From contig NZ_CP067041.1 in the NCBI RefSeq assembly GCF_016599855.1, forward strand, positions 992,001 through 1,056,000: a stretch of 64,000 nucleotides of DNA. The letters are read 5' to 3'. The notes beneath the pieces were generated by a model that saw nothing but the letters and a program-made list of their open reading frames with translations, searched no databases and was not told the origin of the DNA. The position numbers and the translations under genes are program-made. This DNA is from Bradyrhizobium diazoefficiens (GTDB lineage Bacteria > Pseudomonadota > Alphaproteobacteria > Rhizobiales > Xanthobacteraceae). Below, piece by piece: positions 39,697-53,249 of this stretch (position 1 is the first letter of the stretch; every line of letters starts with the position of its first letter).

Positions 39697-40880
39697 CCGA
39701 CGCCGTCATCGTTTCCACCGCCCGCACTCCGATCGGCAAGGCCTATCGCGGCGCGCTCAACGCCACCGAGGGCGCAACCTTGCTCGGCCACGCCATCGGC
39801 GAAGCGGTCGCGCGCGCCAAGGTCGATCCCAGGGAGGTCGAGGACGTCGTGATGGGCGCAGCGCTTCAGCAGGGCGCGACTGGCGGCAACATCGCGCGCA
39901 AGGCGCTGCTCCGCGCCGGCCTGCCTGTCACCGTCGCCGGCACCACGATCGACCGGCAGTGCGCCTCGGGCCTGCAGGCGATCGCGCTTGCCGCGCGCTC
40001 TGTGATCTTCGACGGCGTCGAGATTGCGGTCGGCGGTGGCGGAGAATCGATCTCGCTGGTGCAGAACGACAAGATGAACGGCTTCCATGCCCAGGATCCG
40101 GCGCTGCTCAAGATCAAGGGGGAGGTCTACATGCCCATGATCGACACCGCCGAAGTTGTCGCCAAGCGCTACGGCATCTCGCGCGAACGCCAGGACGAAT
40201 ATTCGCTGGAGAGCCAGCGCCGTACGGCCGCTGCCCAGCAGGGCGGCAAGTTTAGGGATGAGCTCGCGCCGATCACCACGCAGATGGCGGTCACCGACAA
40301 GTCGACCGGCGCGGTGTCGATGAAGGAGGTCACGCTGTCGCAGGACGAGGGCCCGCGCCCTGAGACCACGCTCGAGGGCCTCGCCGGCCTCAAGCCCGTG
40401 CGCGGCGAGGGTTTCTCCATCACCGCCGGCAATGCCAGCCAGCTCTCCGACGGCGCCAGCGCCTCGGTGATCATGAGCGACAAGGAAGCCGCCAAGCGCG
40501 GGCTGAAGCCGCTCGGCATCTTCCGCGGCTTCGTTTCCGCCGGCTGCGAGCCGGACGAGATGGGCATCGGCCCGGTCTTCGCGGTGCCGCGCCTGCTCAA
40601 GCGTCACGGCCTGACCGTCGACGACATCGGCCTCTGGGAGCTCAACGAAGCCTTCGCGGTACAGGTGATCTATTGCCGCGACAAGCTCGGCATCGACCCT
40701 GAGAAGATCAACGTCGATGGCGGCGCGATCTCGGTCGGTCACCCCTACGGCATGTCCGGCGCGCGGCTGACCGGCCACGCCTTGATCGAAGGCCGCCGCC
40801 GCAAAGCCAAATACGCGGTCGTCACCATGTGCGTCGGCGGCGGCATGGGCGCTGCCGGGTTGTTCGAGGTGTTGCAGTAA
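39693..40880 (+). CDS. pimB: acetyl-CoA acyltransferase, thiolase (PimB-like)
   Basis: A thiolase of 395 residues. The nucleophilic cysteine is Cys90 in [18 protein letters not shown]; the other catalytic residues are His in [17 protein letters not shown] and Cys in [16 protein letters not shown]. It starts with TTG 39693, which has a perfect AGGAGG six bases upstream and overlaps the ligase stop. It cleaves 3-ketoacyl-CoA to acetyl-CoA and a shortened acyl-CoA. Confidence 0.9.
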   Translation: MTDAVIVSTARTPIGKAYRGALNATEGATLLGHAIGEAVARAKVDPREVEDVVMGAALQQGATGGNIARKALLRAGLPVTVAGTTIDRQCASGLQAIALAARSVIFDGVEIAVGGGGESISLVQNDKMNGFHAQDPALLKIKGEVYMPMIDTAEVVAKRYGISRERQDEYSLESQRRTAAAQQGGKFRDELAPITTQMAVTDKSTGAVSMKEVTLSQDEGPRPETTLEGLAGLKPVRGEGFSITAGNASQLSDGASASVIMSDKEAAKRGLKPLGIFRGFVSAGCEPDEMGIGPVFAVPRLLKRHGLTVDDIGLWELNEAFAVQVIYCRDKLGIDPEKINVDGGAISVGHPYGMSGARLTGHALIEGRRRKAKYAVVTMCVGGGMGAAGLFEVLQ

Positions 40881-40896
40881 TTCACAGGAGGATCCG

Positions 40897-42087
40897 ATGG
40901 ATCTCGCATTCACGAAAGAAGAGCAGGCGTTTCGCGAGGAAGTGCGGTCATTCTTCCGCGACAACGTGCCGCCGGATACACGCCGCAAGCTGGTCGAGGG
41001 CCGTCACCTCACCAAAGACGAGATGGTGACGTGGTGGCGCACCCTCAACAAGAAGGGCTGGGGCGTCAGCCACTGGCCCAAGCAATATGGCGGCACGGGC
41101 TGGACCAGCGTGCAGCATTACATCTTCAACGAGGAGCTGCAGTCCTATCCGGCGCCGCAGCCGCTCGCCTTTGGCGTCAGCATGGTTGGCCCCGTGATCT
41201 ACACCTTCGGCAACGAAGAGCAGAAGAAGAAGTATCTGCCGCGCATTGCCAATGTGGACGATTGGTGGTGCCAGGGCTTTTCGGAGCCTGGCTCCGGCTC
41301 CGACCTCGCCTCGCTCAAGACGAAAGCCGAGCGCAAGGGCGACAAGTGGATCATCAACGGCCAGAAGACCTGGACCACGCTCGCCCAGCACGCCGATATG
41401 ATCTTCTGTCTCTGCCGCACCGACGCCAGCGCCAAGAAGCAGATGGGCATCTCCTTTATCGTGTTCCCGATGAAGTCGAAGGGCGTCACGGTATGCCCGA
41501 TCCAGACCATCGACGGTGGTCACGAGGTCAACGAGGTCTTCTTCGACGACGTCGAGGTGCCCATCGAGAACCTGATCGGCGAGGAGAACAAGGGCTGGGA
41601 TTACGCCAAATTCCTGCTCGGCAATGAGCGAACCGGCATTGCGCGGGTCGGCGTCTCCAAGGAACGGCTGCGCCGCATCCGCGATCTCGCCGGCAAGGTC
41701 GAATCCGGCGGCAAGCCGATCATCCAGGACGCCGCGTTCCGCGAGAAGCTCGCGGCGTGTGAGATCGAGCTGAAGGCGCTCGAGCTCACGCAGCTTCGCG
41801 TCGTCGCCGACGAAGGCAAGCACGGCAAGGGCAAGCCCAATCCGGCGTCCTCGGTGCTGAAGATCAAGGGCTCCGAGATCCAGCAGACCACCACCGAGCT
41901 CTTGATGGAAGTGATCGGCCCGTTCGCCGCGCCTTACGACGTTCACGGCGACGACGGCTCCAACGAAGCCATGGACTGGACCGCCCAGATCGCGCCGAGC
42001 TACTTCAACAATCGCAAGGTCTCGATCTACGGCGGCTCCAACGAAATCCAGCGCAACATCATCGCCAAGGCGGTGCTGGGGCTGTAG
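40897..42087 (+). CDS. pimC: acyl-CoA dehydrogenase, larger subunit type (PimC-like)
   Basis: A flavoprotein of 396 residues with the acyl-CoA dehydrogenase domains: N-terminal helical domain, a middle beta-barrel with WCQGFSEPGSGSDLASLKTKA, and the C-terminal helical domain ending VSIYGGSNEIQRNIIAKAVLGL. ATG 40897 follows AGGAGGATCC. It is paired with a second, shorter dehydrogenase, which suggests a heteromeric enzyme as proposed for PimC/PimD. It would form the trans-2-enoyl-CoA from acyl-CoA. Confidence 0.88.
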   Translation: MDLAFTKEEQAFREEVRSFFRDNVPPDTRRKLVEGRHLTKDEMVTWWRTLNKKGWGVSHWPKQYGGTGWTSVQHYIFNEELQSYPAPQPLAFGVSMVGPVIYTFGNEEQKKKYLPRIANVDDWWCQGFSEPGSGSDLASLKTKAERKGDKWIINGQKTWTTLAQHADMIFCLCRTDASAKKQMGISFIVFPMKSKGVTVCPIQTIDGGHEVNEVFFDDVEVPIENLIGEENKGWDYAKFLLGNERTGIARVGVSKERLRRIRDLAGKVESGGKPIIQDAAFREKLAACEIELKALELTQLRVVADEGKHGKGKPNPASSVLKIKGSEIQQTTTELLMEVIGPFAAPYDVHGDDGSNEAMDWTAQIAPSYFNNRKVSIYGGSNEIQRNIIAKAVLGL

Positions 42088-42089
42088 GT

Positions 42090-42183
42090 GTCATTCCAGG
42101 GCGCGCGTAGCGCGAGCCCGGAATCCATAACCACGATCGGGAGTATGGATCCCGGGCTCGCGCTACGCGCACCCCGGGATGAC
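42090..42183. repeat. palindromic intergenic repeat, copy B
   Basis: This element has outer arms GTCATTCCAGGG and CCCGGGATGAC and inner arms CCGGAATCCATA and TATGGATCCCGGG. It is nearly the same length and layout as copies A and C and lies between the two dehydrogenase genes of the pim-like operon. Confidence 0.8.
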
Positions 42184-42217
42184 GAAGCCAGATAATTCCG
42201 GGTACGAGGAAACAGAA

Positions 42218-43360
42218 ATGGATTTTGACCTGAACGAGGAGCAGCGGCTCCTGAAGGAAAGCATCGACGGCCTGCTGACCGACTCCTACGATTTCGAGAG
42301 CCGCAAGAAGTACATGAAGGAGAAGGGCGGCTGGAGCAAAACCGTCTGGCTCAAACTCGCCGAGCAGGGCCTGCTTGGCCTGCCCTTCGCAGAGGCCGAG
42401 GGCGGCTTCGGCGGCGGCGGCGTCGAGACCATGATCGTGATGGAAGCGCTCGGCAAGGCGCTGGTGCTGGAGCCTTATCTGCCGACTGTCGTGATCGGCG
42501 GCGGCTTCCTGCGCCATGCTGGCACCGATGCGCAGAAGGCGGCGCATGTGCCAGGCATCATCGACGGCAGCAAGACGCTGGCGTTTGCCCAGCTCGAGAA
42601 GAATTCGCGCTACGATCTGTTCGATGTCTCTACGACGGCGAAGAAAAAGGGCGACGCTTACGTCATCGACGGCGAAAAATTCGTCGTGCTCAACGGCGAG
42701 AACGCCGACACGCTCATCGTCACCGCGCGTACCAAGGGCGACCGTCGCGATGCGACCGGCATCGGCGTGTTCCTGGTCCCTGCAAGCGCCAAGGGCGTGA
42801 CCAAGAAATCGTATCCGACCCAGGATGGTCTACATGCTGCCGACATCACGTTCACCGGTGTCGAAATTGGCCCGGATGCGGTGATCGGCAATCCCGAGGA
42901 TTCACTCGCGCTGATCGAGCGCGTGGTGGACGAAGCCCGCGTCGCGCTCTGCGCCGAAGCGGTCGGCCTGATGGACGAGTCGCTCAAGACGACGGTCGAG
43001 TACATCAAGACGCGAAAGCAGTTCGGCGTCGCGATCGGCTCGTTCCAATCGCTGCAGCACCGCGCCTCCGACATGTTCGTCGCCACCGAGCAGGCGCGCT
43101 CGATGTCGATGTTCGCGACCATGGCGAACGATTTCGAGAACGCCAAGGAGCGCTCGAATGCTATCGCCGCGGCCAAGGTGCAGATCGGCAAGTCGCTGAA
43201 GTTCGTCGGCCAGCAGTCGATCCAGCTCCATGGCGGCATCGGCATGACCATGGAGGCGAAGATCGGCCACTACTTCAAGCGCCTCACCATGATCGAGAAC
43301 ACCTTCGGCGATACGGACTACCACCAGCGCCGCGTCGCGGATGCGGGCGGGTTGATCTAG
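42218..43360 (+). CDS. pimD: acyl-CoA dehydrogenase, smaller subunit type (PimD-like)
   Basis: A 380-residue acyl-CoA dehydrogenase starting MDFDLNEEQRLLKES, with GAGGAAAC upstream. Homology includes the C-terminal SIQLHGGIGMTMEAKIGHYFKRLTMIENTFGD. The middle region (FAQLEKNSRYDLFDVSTTA) is altered compared with standard FadE-like enzymes, as in the beta-type subunits of paired dehydrogenases. The operon appears to end here: no pimE-like hydratase follows, but a palindromic repeat and the opposite-strand SGNH gene do. Confidence 0.86.
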   Translation: MDFDLNEEQRLLKESIDGLLTDSYDFESRKKYMKEKGGWSKTVWLKLAEQGLLGLPFAEAEGGFGGGGVETMIVMEALGKALVLEPYLPTVVIGGGFLRHAGTDAQKAAHVPGIIDGSKTLAFAQLEKNSRYDLFDVSTTAKKKGDAYVIDGEKFVVLNGENADTLIVTARTKGDRRDATGIGVFLVPASAKGVTKKSYPTQDGLHAADITFTGVEIGPDAVIGNPEDSLALIERVVDEARVALCAEAVGLMDESLKTTVEYIKTRKQFGVAIGSFQSLQHRASDMFVATEQARSMSMFATMANDFENAKERSNAIAAAKVQIGKSLKFVGQQSIQLHGGIGMTMEAKIGHYFKRLTMIENTFGDTDYHQRRVADAGGLI

Positions 43361-43367
43361 CCGCACT

Positions 43368-43468
43368 GTCATCCCGGGGCGCGCAAAGCGCGAGCCTGGG
43401 ATCCATCGGGCGGCAGTACGCGCGGTGAAATGGATTCCGGGTTCTCGCTCCGCGAGCCCCGGAATGAC
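43368..43468. repeat. palindromic intergenic repeat, copy C
   Basis: The outer arms are GTCATCCCGGGG and CCCCGGAATGAC, and the inner arms GGGATCCATC and ATGGATTCC lie around CGGGCGGCAGTACGCG. It follows the last pim-like gene, where it could act as a convergent transcript end. Confidence 0.8.
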
Positions 43469-43547
43469 GACCAGAAGAGCAGCAACAATGAAAAACACCC
43501 CATTCGATCTCATAGACAGCGGCGTCACCGCGGCGGCGGTGTAGCCG

Positions 43548-44441
43548 CTACCGGCCGCGCTCGGCCATGGCGCTTTTGAGGGCACCTTCGATGGCGCGCA
43601 CGACAAGCAGGGCCGAGCGTTCGTCGAGATGAACGCCGTCGGCCCAGCGCAGCTCGCTCACCGGCGGATGGATCGGCAGCCAACGCCCGCGATCCGAGAA
43701 GGCCGCGTGGACGATCGCCTTGCTCGTCCTGACCATGCGCGAGTCCTCGATCTCCGCCGCGAAGGGAATCTCGAGCAGGAAGGCGCGTGATCCCCGCCGC
43801 TCGATGTCGTCGATCAGCTCCCGGATGCGCACCACATTCACCCGTGTCGCAGCGGTGGGGTCCTCGTCGTTCATCTGCTCCACGGCACGGTCGAGATAGA
43901 CCTTGTTGTCGAATGTGCTCGGCGGCGCGCTAAGCAGACGATCCCGCTCGGCGCGCGCTTCTGCAGGGTTCGGCGGCGTGTGATTCCATGTTTCATAGGC
44001 CGCAACGGCCGTTCGCACCGGGCGCAGGAGTAACGCCTCATCGCGCGCGCCACTCGAAAATTTCGTGATCAGCGCGTCGTCGGGCAGCCGCGTGAGAACA
44101 TTGGTCTCGATCAGCACGACCTTCGGCAAGCTCTTCTGCTTCGCGACGATGTCGAGGCTCGTCGTCGGCGAGCCGCCGGCCAGCGCGAGATTGCGGACGC
44201 CGGGACGCGAGAAATATTCCTCTTTGAGCCGCCAGGCGACCGAGCTGCCGACCAGCACGAGGTCGGGCACAGGCTCCCTGACATAGCGGTTGAGAGTGAT
44301 GAGAGTGCCGTCGCGGGTCGTCACGGTCGGCTGCTGCAGTGCGGAGCCGAATCGCGCGGTGGCAAGGCCGCAGGCCAGCAGCAGTGCCGCTGCGCCGCTC
44401 GCGCATTTGATCAGCCATGGAAGTCCCAAAACCTGGTGCAT
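43548..44441 (-). CDS. SGNH-hydrolase-like protein paired with MBOAT
   Basis: A protein of 297 residues with an N-terminal hydrophobic segment (about 12-30), so it is probably anchored and facing the periplasm. LVGSSVAW (Ser66 or Ser67) resembles the nucleophile block of SGNH/AlgJ-AlgX-like proteins, and WADGVHLDERS (Asp268, His271) fits their D-x-x-H motif. In such pairs the MBOAT protein passes an acyl group across the membrane and the SGNH protein puts it on a polysaccharide. The start follows the MBOAT stop by two bases. The family assignment is by motif and context, not strong similarity. Confidence 0.65.
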   Translation of the reverse strand: MHQVLGLPWLIKCASGAAALLLACGLATARFGSALQQPTVTTRDGTLITLNRYVREPVPDLVLVGSSVAWRLKEEYFSRPGVRNLALAGGSPTTSLDIVAKQKSLPKVVLIETNVLTRLPDDALITKFSSGARDEALLLRPVRTAVAAYETWNHTPPNPAEARAERDRLLSAPPSTFDNKVYLDRAVEQMNDEDPTAATRVNVVRIRELIDDIERRGSRAFLLEIPFAAEIEDSRMVRTSKAIVHAAFSDRGRWLPIHPPVSELRWADGVHLDERSALLVVRAIEGALKSAMAERGR

Positions 44442-44443
44442 GG

Positions 44444-45802
44444 TCAGAACTGAAAATAGATGAAGGCGGCGTCCGGGCCGGCCTCGAGCCAGGTCATCGC
44501 CGCCAGCGCACCATAGAGATACGGCTCACAGCGCCGCAATCTGCCGCCTGTGAGCGCGCCGATACCGAGGTGCTGGATGAGGACCGGCAGTGCGTAGAGC
44601 AGGGCCATGGAGCGATACAGTTTTGTCGGGTTTGGATTGTCCGTCGGCGAGAACATGCCCGAGAGGTAGCCGAGCGCGTGATCGAAGTTCGGCAGCTTGA
44701 AGAAGATCCACAGCATCGTCACGCAGAGAAATACCACGCCCATGCGCGCGACCCGCACCACAGGGCCGGCGTCGCCGAGCAGCTTGAGAAACGGCCGCTC
44801 AATGACGAGCAGCAGGCCGTGCAGCATGCCCCACAACGCGTAGCTCAGGCTTGCGCCGTGCCAGAGCCCGCCGAGCGTCATCACGATCATCAAATTGAGG
44901 CAGGTTCGGGCCGGCCCGTTTCGATTTCCCCCGAGCGGGATGTAGAGATAGGTCCTGAGCCAGGTGGACAATGATATATGCCAGCGTGTCCAGAATTCGG
45001 AGAATGAAACCGAGATGTAGGGCAGGTTGAAGTTGACCGGCAGGCGATAACCGAACAGCAGGGCGAGGCCGAGCGCAATCGCCGAATAGCCGAAGAAATC
45101 CGCATAGATCTGGTAGCTGTACAGGAATACGAGCAGCCAGCGGTCCGGTGTGGCCACGGTCTCGTAGAGCGGATAGTCCATGTAGGACGTCATCTCGTTC
45201 AGATTATTCGCGACGTAGAGCTTGAAGAAGAAGCCCATGAGGATCCACTTGGCGGCCGCCACGACATCGACCTCGGTGAGCCGCTTGGGCACGATCTGCG
45301 GCATGAACTGGCCGGCACGCGTGATCGGACCCGAGACGAGCTGCGGAAAGAAGATGATGTAGAGGAACACATCTCTCAGCGGCGGCGGCCGCTTCTCGCG
45401 CGTCAGGTCGACCAGCAGGCTGATATTGTGGAATACGAAGAACGAGATGCCGACCGGCAGTGGCAGCCGCAGCAGCACATCCAGCGGCGTGACGCCGGTC
45501 GGGTGAACCGCGGCCGGATCGATGAACAGCAGCTTGTATTTGAAGAACGCCAGCAGGCCGAGATTGAAGACGATGCCGGCCGGCATCCACACCGCGCGGT
45601 TGTCGAAGGCGAGCACCAGGCAGAGATAGGTCCCGAGCACGGCGACCAGCAGCAGCGGCAGCAGCTCCGGCTGGCCGGACCCATAGAACACCAGGCTTGC
45701 GAGCACGAGCAGCTGGACCTGGAAGCGGCGCAACGGCGGCAAATAATAGGCGCCAAACACCACCGCGACGAAGATGCCGAACTGAAGAGAAGTGAAAGTC
45801 AT
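44444..45802 (-). CDS. MBOAT-family O-acyltransferase (AlgI-like)
   Basis: A polytopic membrane protein of 452 residues with about ten helices, starting MTFTSLQFGIFVAVVFGAYYLPPLR. The MBOAT catalytic His lies in LGGLWHGASLSYALWGMLHGLLL, and the FWTRWHISLSTWLRTYLYIPLGGNR segment is the AlgI hallmark. Such enzymes acetylate exopolysaccharides or cell-wall glycans. ATG 45802 is preferred since homology begins there. It is upstream of, and coupled to, the SGNH-like gene. The target polymer is unknown; no polysaccharide synthesis genes are in view. Confidence 0.87.
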   Translation of the reverse strand: MTFTSLQFGIFVAVVFGAYYLPPLRRFQVQLLVLASLVFYGSGQPELLPLLLVAVLGTYLCLVLAFDNRAVWMPAGIVFNLGLLAFFKYKLLFIDPAAVHPTGVTPLDVLLRLPLPVGISFFVFHNISLLVDLTREKRPPPLRDVFLYIIFFPQLVSGPITRAGQFMPQIVPKRLTEVDVVAAAKWILMGFFFKLYVANNLNEMTSYMDYPLYETVATPDRWLLVFLYSYQIYADFFGYSAIALGLALLFGYRLPVNFNLPYISVSFSEFWTRWHISLSTWLRTYLYIPLGGNRNGPARTCLNLMIVMTLGGLWHGASLSYALWGMLHGLLLVIERPFLKLLGDAGPVVRVARMGVVFLCVTMLWIFFKLPNFDHALGYLSGMFSPTDNPNPTKLYRSMALLYALPVLIQHLGIGALTGGRLRRCEPYLYGALAAMTWLEAGPDAAFIYFQF

Positions 45803-45974
45803 GCCGCCCCGAATTGCCCGGACCGGCATGTAGCATTTCTGCAAGTGCGCTCCTAGAGGTGCATCAAGGCTCCTCACATCGTCCTGGTGAAGAGATATTG
45901 ACCTCGCCCCGCCAATCCCGTTTGTTTGGCGCGACCCAATGACCCCTCACTGGGAAACGCCAAGGTAAGCCGCC

Positions 45975-47480
45975 ATGTCTTTCGTCCTCGCCATCGACCA
46001 AGGCACCACCTCCTCGCGCGCCATTGTGTTTCGCGGCGATATTTCCATCGCGGCGAAGGCGCAAGCTGAGTTTCCGCAGCATTTTCCGGCCTCGGGCTGG
46101 GTCGAGCACGAGCCGGAGGACATCTGGACCTCGACAATGATGGTCTGCCGCGAGGCGATCGAGCAGGCCGGCATTACCGCCAAGGACATTGCCGCGATCG
46201 GCATCACCAATCAGCGCGAGACCACCGTGGTGTGGGACCGCGCCACCGGCCAGGCCGTGCACCGTGCCATCGTCTGGCAGGATCGCCGCACCGCCGACAT
46301 CTGCGCCAAGCTGAAGCACGAAGGCCGCGAGCCCTTGATCTCGCAGAAGACCGGCCTGATCATCGATCCCTATTTCTCCGGCACCAAGGTTGCCTGGATC
46401 CTCGACCACGTCCCCGGCGCACGGGCGCGCGCCGCGCGGGGGGAATTGATGTTCGGCACCGTCGATTGCTATCTGCTTTGGCGCCTCACCGGCGGCAAGG
46501 TCCATGCCACCGACGCGACCAACGCCTCGCGCACGCTGCTGTTCAACATCCATACCGGCCAGTGGGACGACGAGCTCTTGGAGATCATCGGCGTGCCGCG
46601 CTCGATGCTCCCGGAGGTGAAGGATTCCTCCGCCCGCTTCGGTGAAAGCACGCCGGACCTGTTCGGCGGCGCGATTGCGATCTCCGGCATCGCCGGCGAC
46701 CAGCAGGCCGCGACCATCGGCCAGGCCTGCTTCCGGCCGGGCATGATGAAGTCGACTTACGGCACCGGCTGCTTTGCGCTGCTCAACACCGGCACCACGC
46801 CTGTCGTCTCCAAGAACAAGCTGCTCACCACCATCGCCTATCAGCTCGAGGGAAAACGCACCTACGCGCTCGAAGGCTCGATCTTCGTCGCGGGCTCCGC
46901 GGTGCAATGGCTGCGCGATGGCCTCGGCATCATCAAGCACGCCGCCGAAACCGGCCCGCTCGCCGATCAGTCAGACTCCATGCAGAGCGTCTATCTCGTC
47001 CCCGCTTTCGTCGGCATGGGCGCGCCCTACTGGAATCCGCGCGTTCGCGGCGCGCTGTTCGGCCTCACCCGTAACACTGGCCCTGCCGAGCTTGCGCATG
47101 CCGCGCTGGAGAGCGTGTGTTACCAGACCTTCGACCTTTGGGCCGCGATGCGCGCGGACTGGCCGAGCTCGGAGATCGCCAACGTCGTGCTCCGCGTCGA
47201 CGGTGGCATGACAGCGTCGGACTGGACCATGCAGCGTCTCGCCGATCTGCTCGACGCGCCGGTCGATCGCCCCGTGATCCAGGAGACCACCGCGTTAGGG
47301 GCGGCCTATCTCGCCGGCCTCAACGCCGGCGTCTATCCCGAGCCGACGAAATTCGCCGACAATTGGCGGCTGGAGCACCGCTTCAAGCCGGCGATGAGCC
47401 AGGCAACGCGGCAGCGAAAGCTCGCGGGATGGGCGCGCGCGGTGAAAGGCGTGCTGGCGAGTGATGAGGGGGAGGTGTAG
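45975..47480 (+). CDS. glpK: glycerol kinase
   Basis: A 501-residue FGGY kinase. It starts [15 protein letters not shown] (phosphate-binding loop). The glycerol-site segment [17 protein letters not shown], the ATP-site segment [14 protein letters not shown] and the late [18 protein letters not shown] are all present. It makes sn-glycerol 3-phosphate from glycerol and ATP. The length agrees with Escherichia coli GlpK (502). It stands without glpF or glpD neighbours. An AAGG site lies nine bases before ATG 45975. Confidence 0.95.
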   Translation: MSFVLAIDQGTTSSRAIVFRGDISIAAKAQAEFPQHFPASGWVEHEPEDIWTSTMMVCREAIEQAGITAKDIAAIGITNQRETTVVWDRATGQAVHRAIVWQDRRTADICAKLKHEGREPLISQKTGLIIDPYFSGTKVAWILDHVPGARARAARGELMFGTVDCYLLWRLTGGKVHATDATNASRTLLFNIHTGQWDDELLEIIGVPRSMLPEVKDSSARFGESTPDLFGGAIAISGIAGDQQAATIGQACFRPGMMKSTYGTGCFALLNTGTTPVVSKNKLLTTIAYQLEGKRTYALEGSIFVAGSAVQWLRDGLGIIKHAAETGPLADQSDSMQSVYLVPAFVGMGAPYWNPRVRGALFGLTRNTGPAELAHAALESVCYQTFDLWAAMRADWPSSEIANVVLRVDGGMTASDWTMQRLADLLDAPVDRPVIQETTALGAAYLAGLNAGVYPEPTKFADNWRLEHRFKPAMSQATRQRKLAGWARAVKGVLASDEGEV

Positions 47481-47542
47481 GTATTCAGCATTGCCGATGA
47501 ATTCGTCGGCCCCACCACGCCAACGAGAATAAGACCAGAACC

Positions 47543-48172
47543 ATGTTCCTGATCGGCCAATACGATTCCCCCTTCGTCCGTCGCGTCGCGATTGCGCTGC
47601 GGCTTTACGGGCTCGCTTTCGAGCACAAGCCGTGGTCGACGTTCGGCGATGCCGACAGGATCGCGCGGTACAATCCCTTGCGCCGCGTGCCGACGCTGGT
47701 GCTCGACGACGGCGAGGCGCTGATCGAGAGCACGGTCATCCTCGATTATCTCGATGAGCTCGTCGGGCCTGAGAAGGCGATGCTGCCGCGCGGCGGCGTT
47801 GATCGTCGCCGGCATTTGCGCATCTGCGCGCTCGCGACCGGCCTTGGCGACAAGGCGGTCAGCCTGCTCTACGAACGTGTGCTGCGGAAGGAGCAGCTCG
47901 CGCTGTGGGTCGAGCGCTGCGAGGCGCAGATCGCGGACGTGCTGAAGGTGCTGGAGGCCGAGCGCGCCAAGGTGACGACGCCGTACTGGCTGGGTGATCG
48001 CATCGGCCACGCTGACGTTGCGGTGGCTTGCGTCGTCCGCTTCACCCGTGAGGCGCACCCGCGGTTGTTCGATGCGGCACGCTATCCGGCGCTGACAGCA
48101 CATGCTGATCGCTGCGAGGCTCGCGCGCCGTTCAAGGAGATCGTGCAGCCGCTGGCGCCGCCGAAGGGGTGA
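47543..48172 (+). CDS. glutathione S-transferase family protein
   Basis: A cytosolic GST-type protein of 209 residues. The thioredoxin-like domain (1 to about 78) has GQYDSPFVRRVAIALRLYG, with Ser9 as the probable glutathione-activating residue, and the cis-proline and Ser motifs RVPTLVLDDG and LIESTVILDYL. The C-terminal helical domain has the HADVAVACVVRF segment. The last 34 bases of the gene recur in diverged form at 49321-49353, on the far side of the next gene. Substrate is unknown. Confidence 0.85.
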   Translation: MFLIGQYDSPFVRRVAIALRLYGLAFEHKPWSTFGDADRIARYNPLRRVPTLVLDDGEALIESTVILDYLDELVGPEKAMLPRGGVDRRRHLRICALATGLGDKAVSLLYERVLRKEQLALWVERCEAQIADVLKVLEAERAKVTTPYWLGDRIGHADVAVACVVRFTREAHPRLFDAARYPALTAHADRCEARAPFKEIVQPLAPPKG

Positions 48173-48173
48173 G
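48140..48173 (+). repeat. direct repeat, GST 3' end, copy 1
   Basis: This is the last coding stretch and stop of the GST gene (ATCGTGCAGCCGCTGGCGCC onward, ending GGGGTGAG). It matches 49321-49353 with about one substitution and one or two small differences. See the finding on the duplicated GST end. Confidence 0.6.
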
Positions 48174-48178
48174 CCCAT

Positions 48179-48220
48179 GATGTCATTTCCGGGATGCGCG
48201 CCCTCGCCCGGAAAGACATC
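48179..48220. terminator. hairpin between convergent genes
   Basis: GATGTC..TTTCCGGG and CCCGGAAA.GACATC form a long interrupted stem around ATGCGCGCCCTCG, between the convergent GST and DUF3592 genes. It lacks a T-run, so it may be a factor-dependent end or a short relative of the palindromic repeats. Confidence 0.45.
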
Positions 48221-48228
48221 AAACGTCG

Positions 48229-49236
48229 CTACGCGAACCCGACCTTGATCAGCAATGTCAGGAAAAGGCCTCCGACGATCGCGCAGGCCGCGGCACCGAT
48301 CAGCGGCCCCAGCGCGCCTTCGCGGCTTGCAGGCTCCAGCACCGCATGTCCCGGCCGTTCCGGATCATAATAGACTGTGACGTTCTGGCCGGGACGATAC
48401 TTCGCCGCGGCCTCCTCGGCGACCTCGCGCAGCCCGGACATCATGGTGCCGCCCCAATTGACTTCGGTGCCGATGAAGTCGCGCTTGCCGACCTCGTAGG
48501 CGTAGCGAAGGTCGACCTGATAGCGGTGTTGGAACTTGCTGGTCCGCGACTTGTCATCGTCGCTGCCCTTGTCCTCGACGATCTCCTCGATCACGTCGGA
48601 ATGGGTGATCCTGCCCGCCGCCGTCGGCCAGCGCAGGCTGGCGCTCGCAAGCCGCCGCGTCCGCACATACTCTGCGACGCAGAACACGCCCCCCACGAGC
48701 ACGATGATCGGCAGCGCGAACGCGAACAGCGGAACGCCATTGGCGGCGTAAAGCACGTGCCCCGCGAGCGAATGCGCGGTCAGGGTGGCGGCAATCAAAC
48801 CGAACACGATCGTGAATGCGGCGAGCGCCGCGGCGTTCTGCGCTGCGGCGGGCTCCAGCAGCGCCTCGGCCGAGCACTTTGGATCGACATAGACGTCGAC
48901 ATGGGCGCCGACCGGGTATCGTCCCGCCAGCTTGGCGGCGAGCACCTTTGTCATCATGGCGATGCCGCCGACGAAGACCTTGTCGCTTTCAAGCTCCTCG
49001 CCGCCGGCACGATAGCGATAGCGGATGATAGGTTTGGCATCGTTCTGATCGTCCGAAACGTGCGTCGCCGGTTGGTCGACCGTGGAGACCGTGATGATGC
49101 CCTCCACCTTCTCCCAGTGCCGCGCGGCCTGCATCCGGCCCCGCATGCGGACCAGATTGAACAGCATCAAGCCAAACAGCAGCGCCGAGATGCCGGCGGC
49201 AATCTGCGTCCACATCAATCCTTGGGCATTCAGCAT
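48229..49236 (-). CDS. membrane protein with two DUF3592 domains
   Basis: A protein of 335 residues. There are three or four transmembrane helices: at about 8-28, two central ones near 135-195, and one at the C-terminus (about 312-332). Two similar soluble modules alternate with them. Each has an EG-x-I (or AGRI) start, an IRYRY or LRYAYEV strand and a YPVG...VYVDPKCS or YRPGQNVTVYYDPERPG strand, which is the DUF3592 pattern. The function of this family is unknown. The gene is bordered by two copies of the GST 3' end. Confidence 0.75.
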   Translation of the reverse strand: MLNAQGLMWTQIAAGISALLFGLMLFNLVRMRGRMQAARHWEKVEGIITVSTVDQPATHVSDDQNDAKPIIRYRYRAGGEELESDKVFVGGIAMMTKVLAAKLAGRYPVGAHVDVYVDPKCSAEALLEPAAAQNAAALAAFTIVFGLIAATLTAHSLAGHVLYAANGVPLFAFALPIIVLVGGVFCVAEYVRTRRLASASLRWPTAAGRITHSDVIEEIVEDKGSDDDKSRTSKFQHRYQVDLRYAYEVGKRDFIGTEVNWGGTMMSGLREVAEEAAAKYRPGQNVTVYYDPERPGHAVLEPASREGALGPLIGAAACAIVGGLFLTLLIKVGFA

Positions 49237-49320
49237 CTGATTTCCTGCTCTCCGATGGCGACTGCCATTGGTCGCGGCGAGGGAGCGATGCGTTCACGGT
49301 AACTGCCGTCTTTTTCGGAA

Positions 49321-49353
49321 ATCGTGCAGCCGCTGTCGCCGCCAAGGGGTGAG
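49321..49353 (+). repeat. direct repeat, GST 3' end, copy 2
   Basis: ATCGTGCAGCCGCTGTCGCC and the following bases to GGGGTGAG copy the end of the GST gene, 1.18 kb away, including the stop. It lies in the gap between DUF3592 and metH, in non-coding DNA. Confidence 0.6.
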
Positions 49354-49391
49354 GCGCACTTCTTTTCACTTTTTAGTTTTCGGGGGTACGC

Positions 49392-53243
<3,852 letters not shown>

Positions 53244-53249
53244 GGTGTC

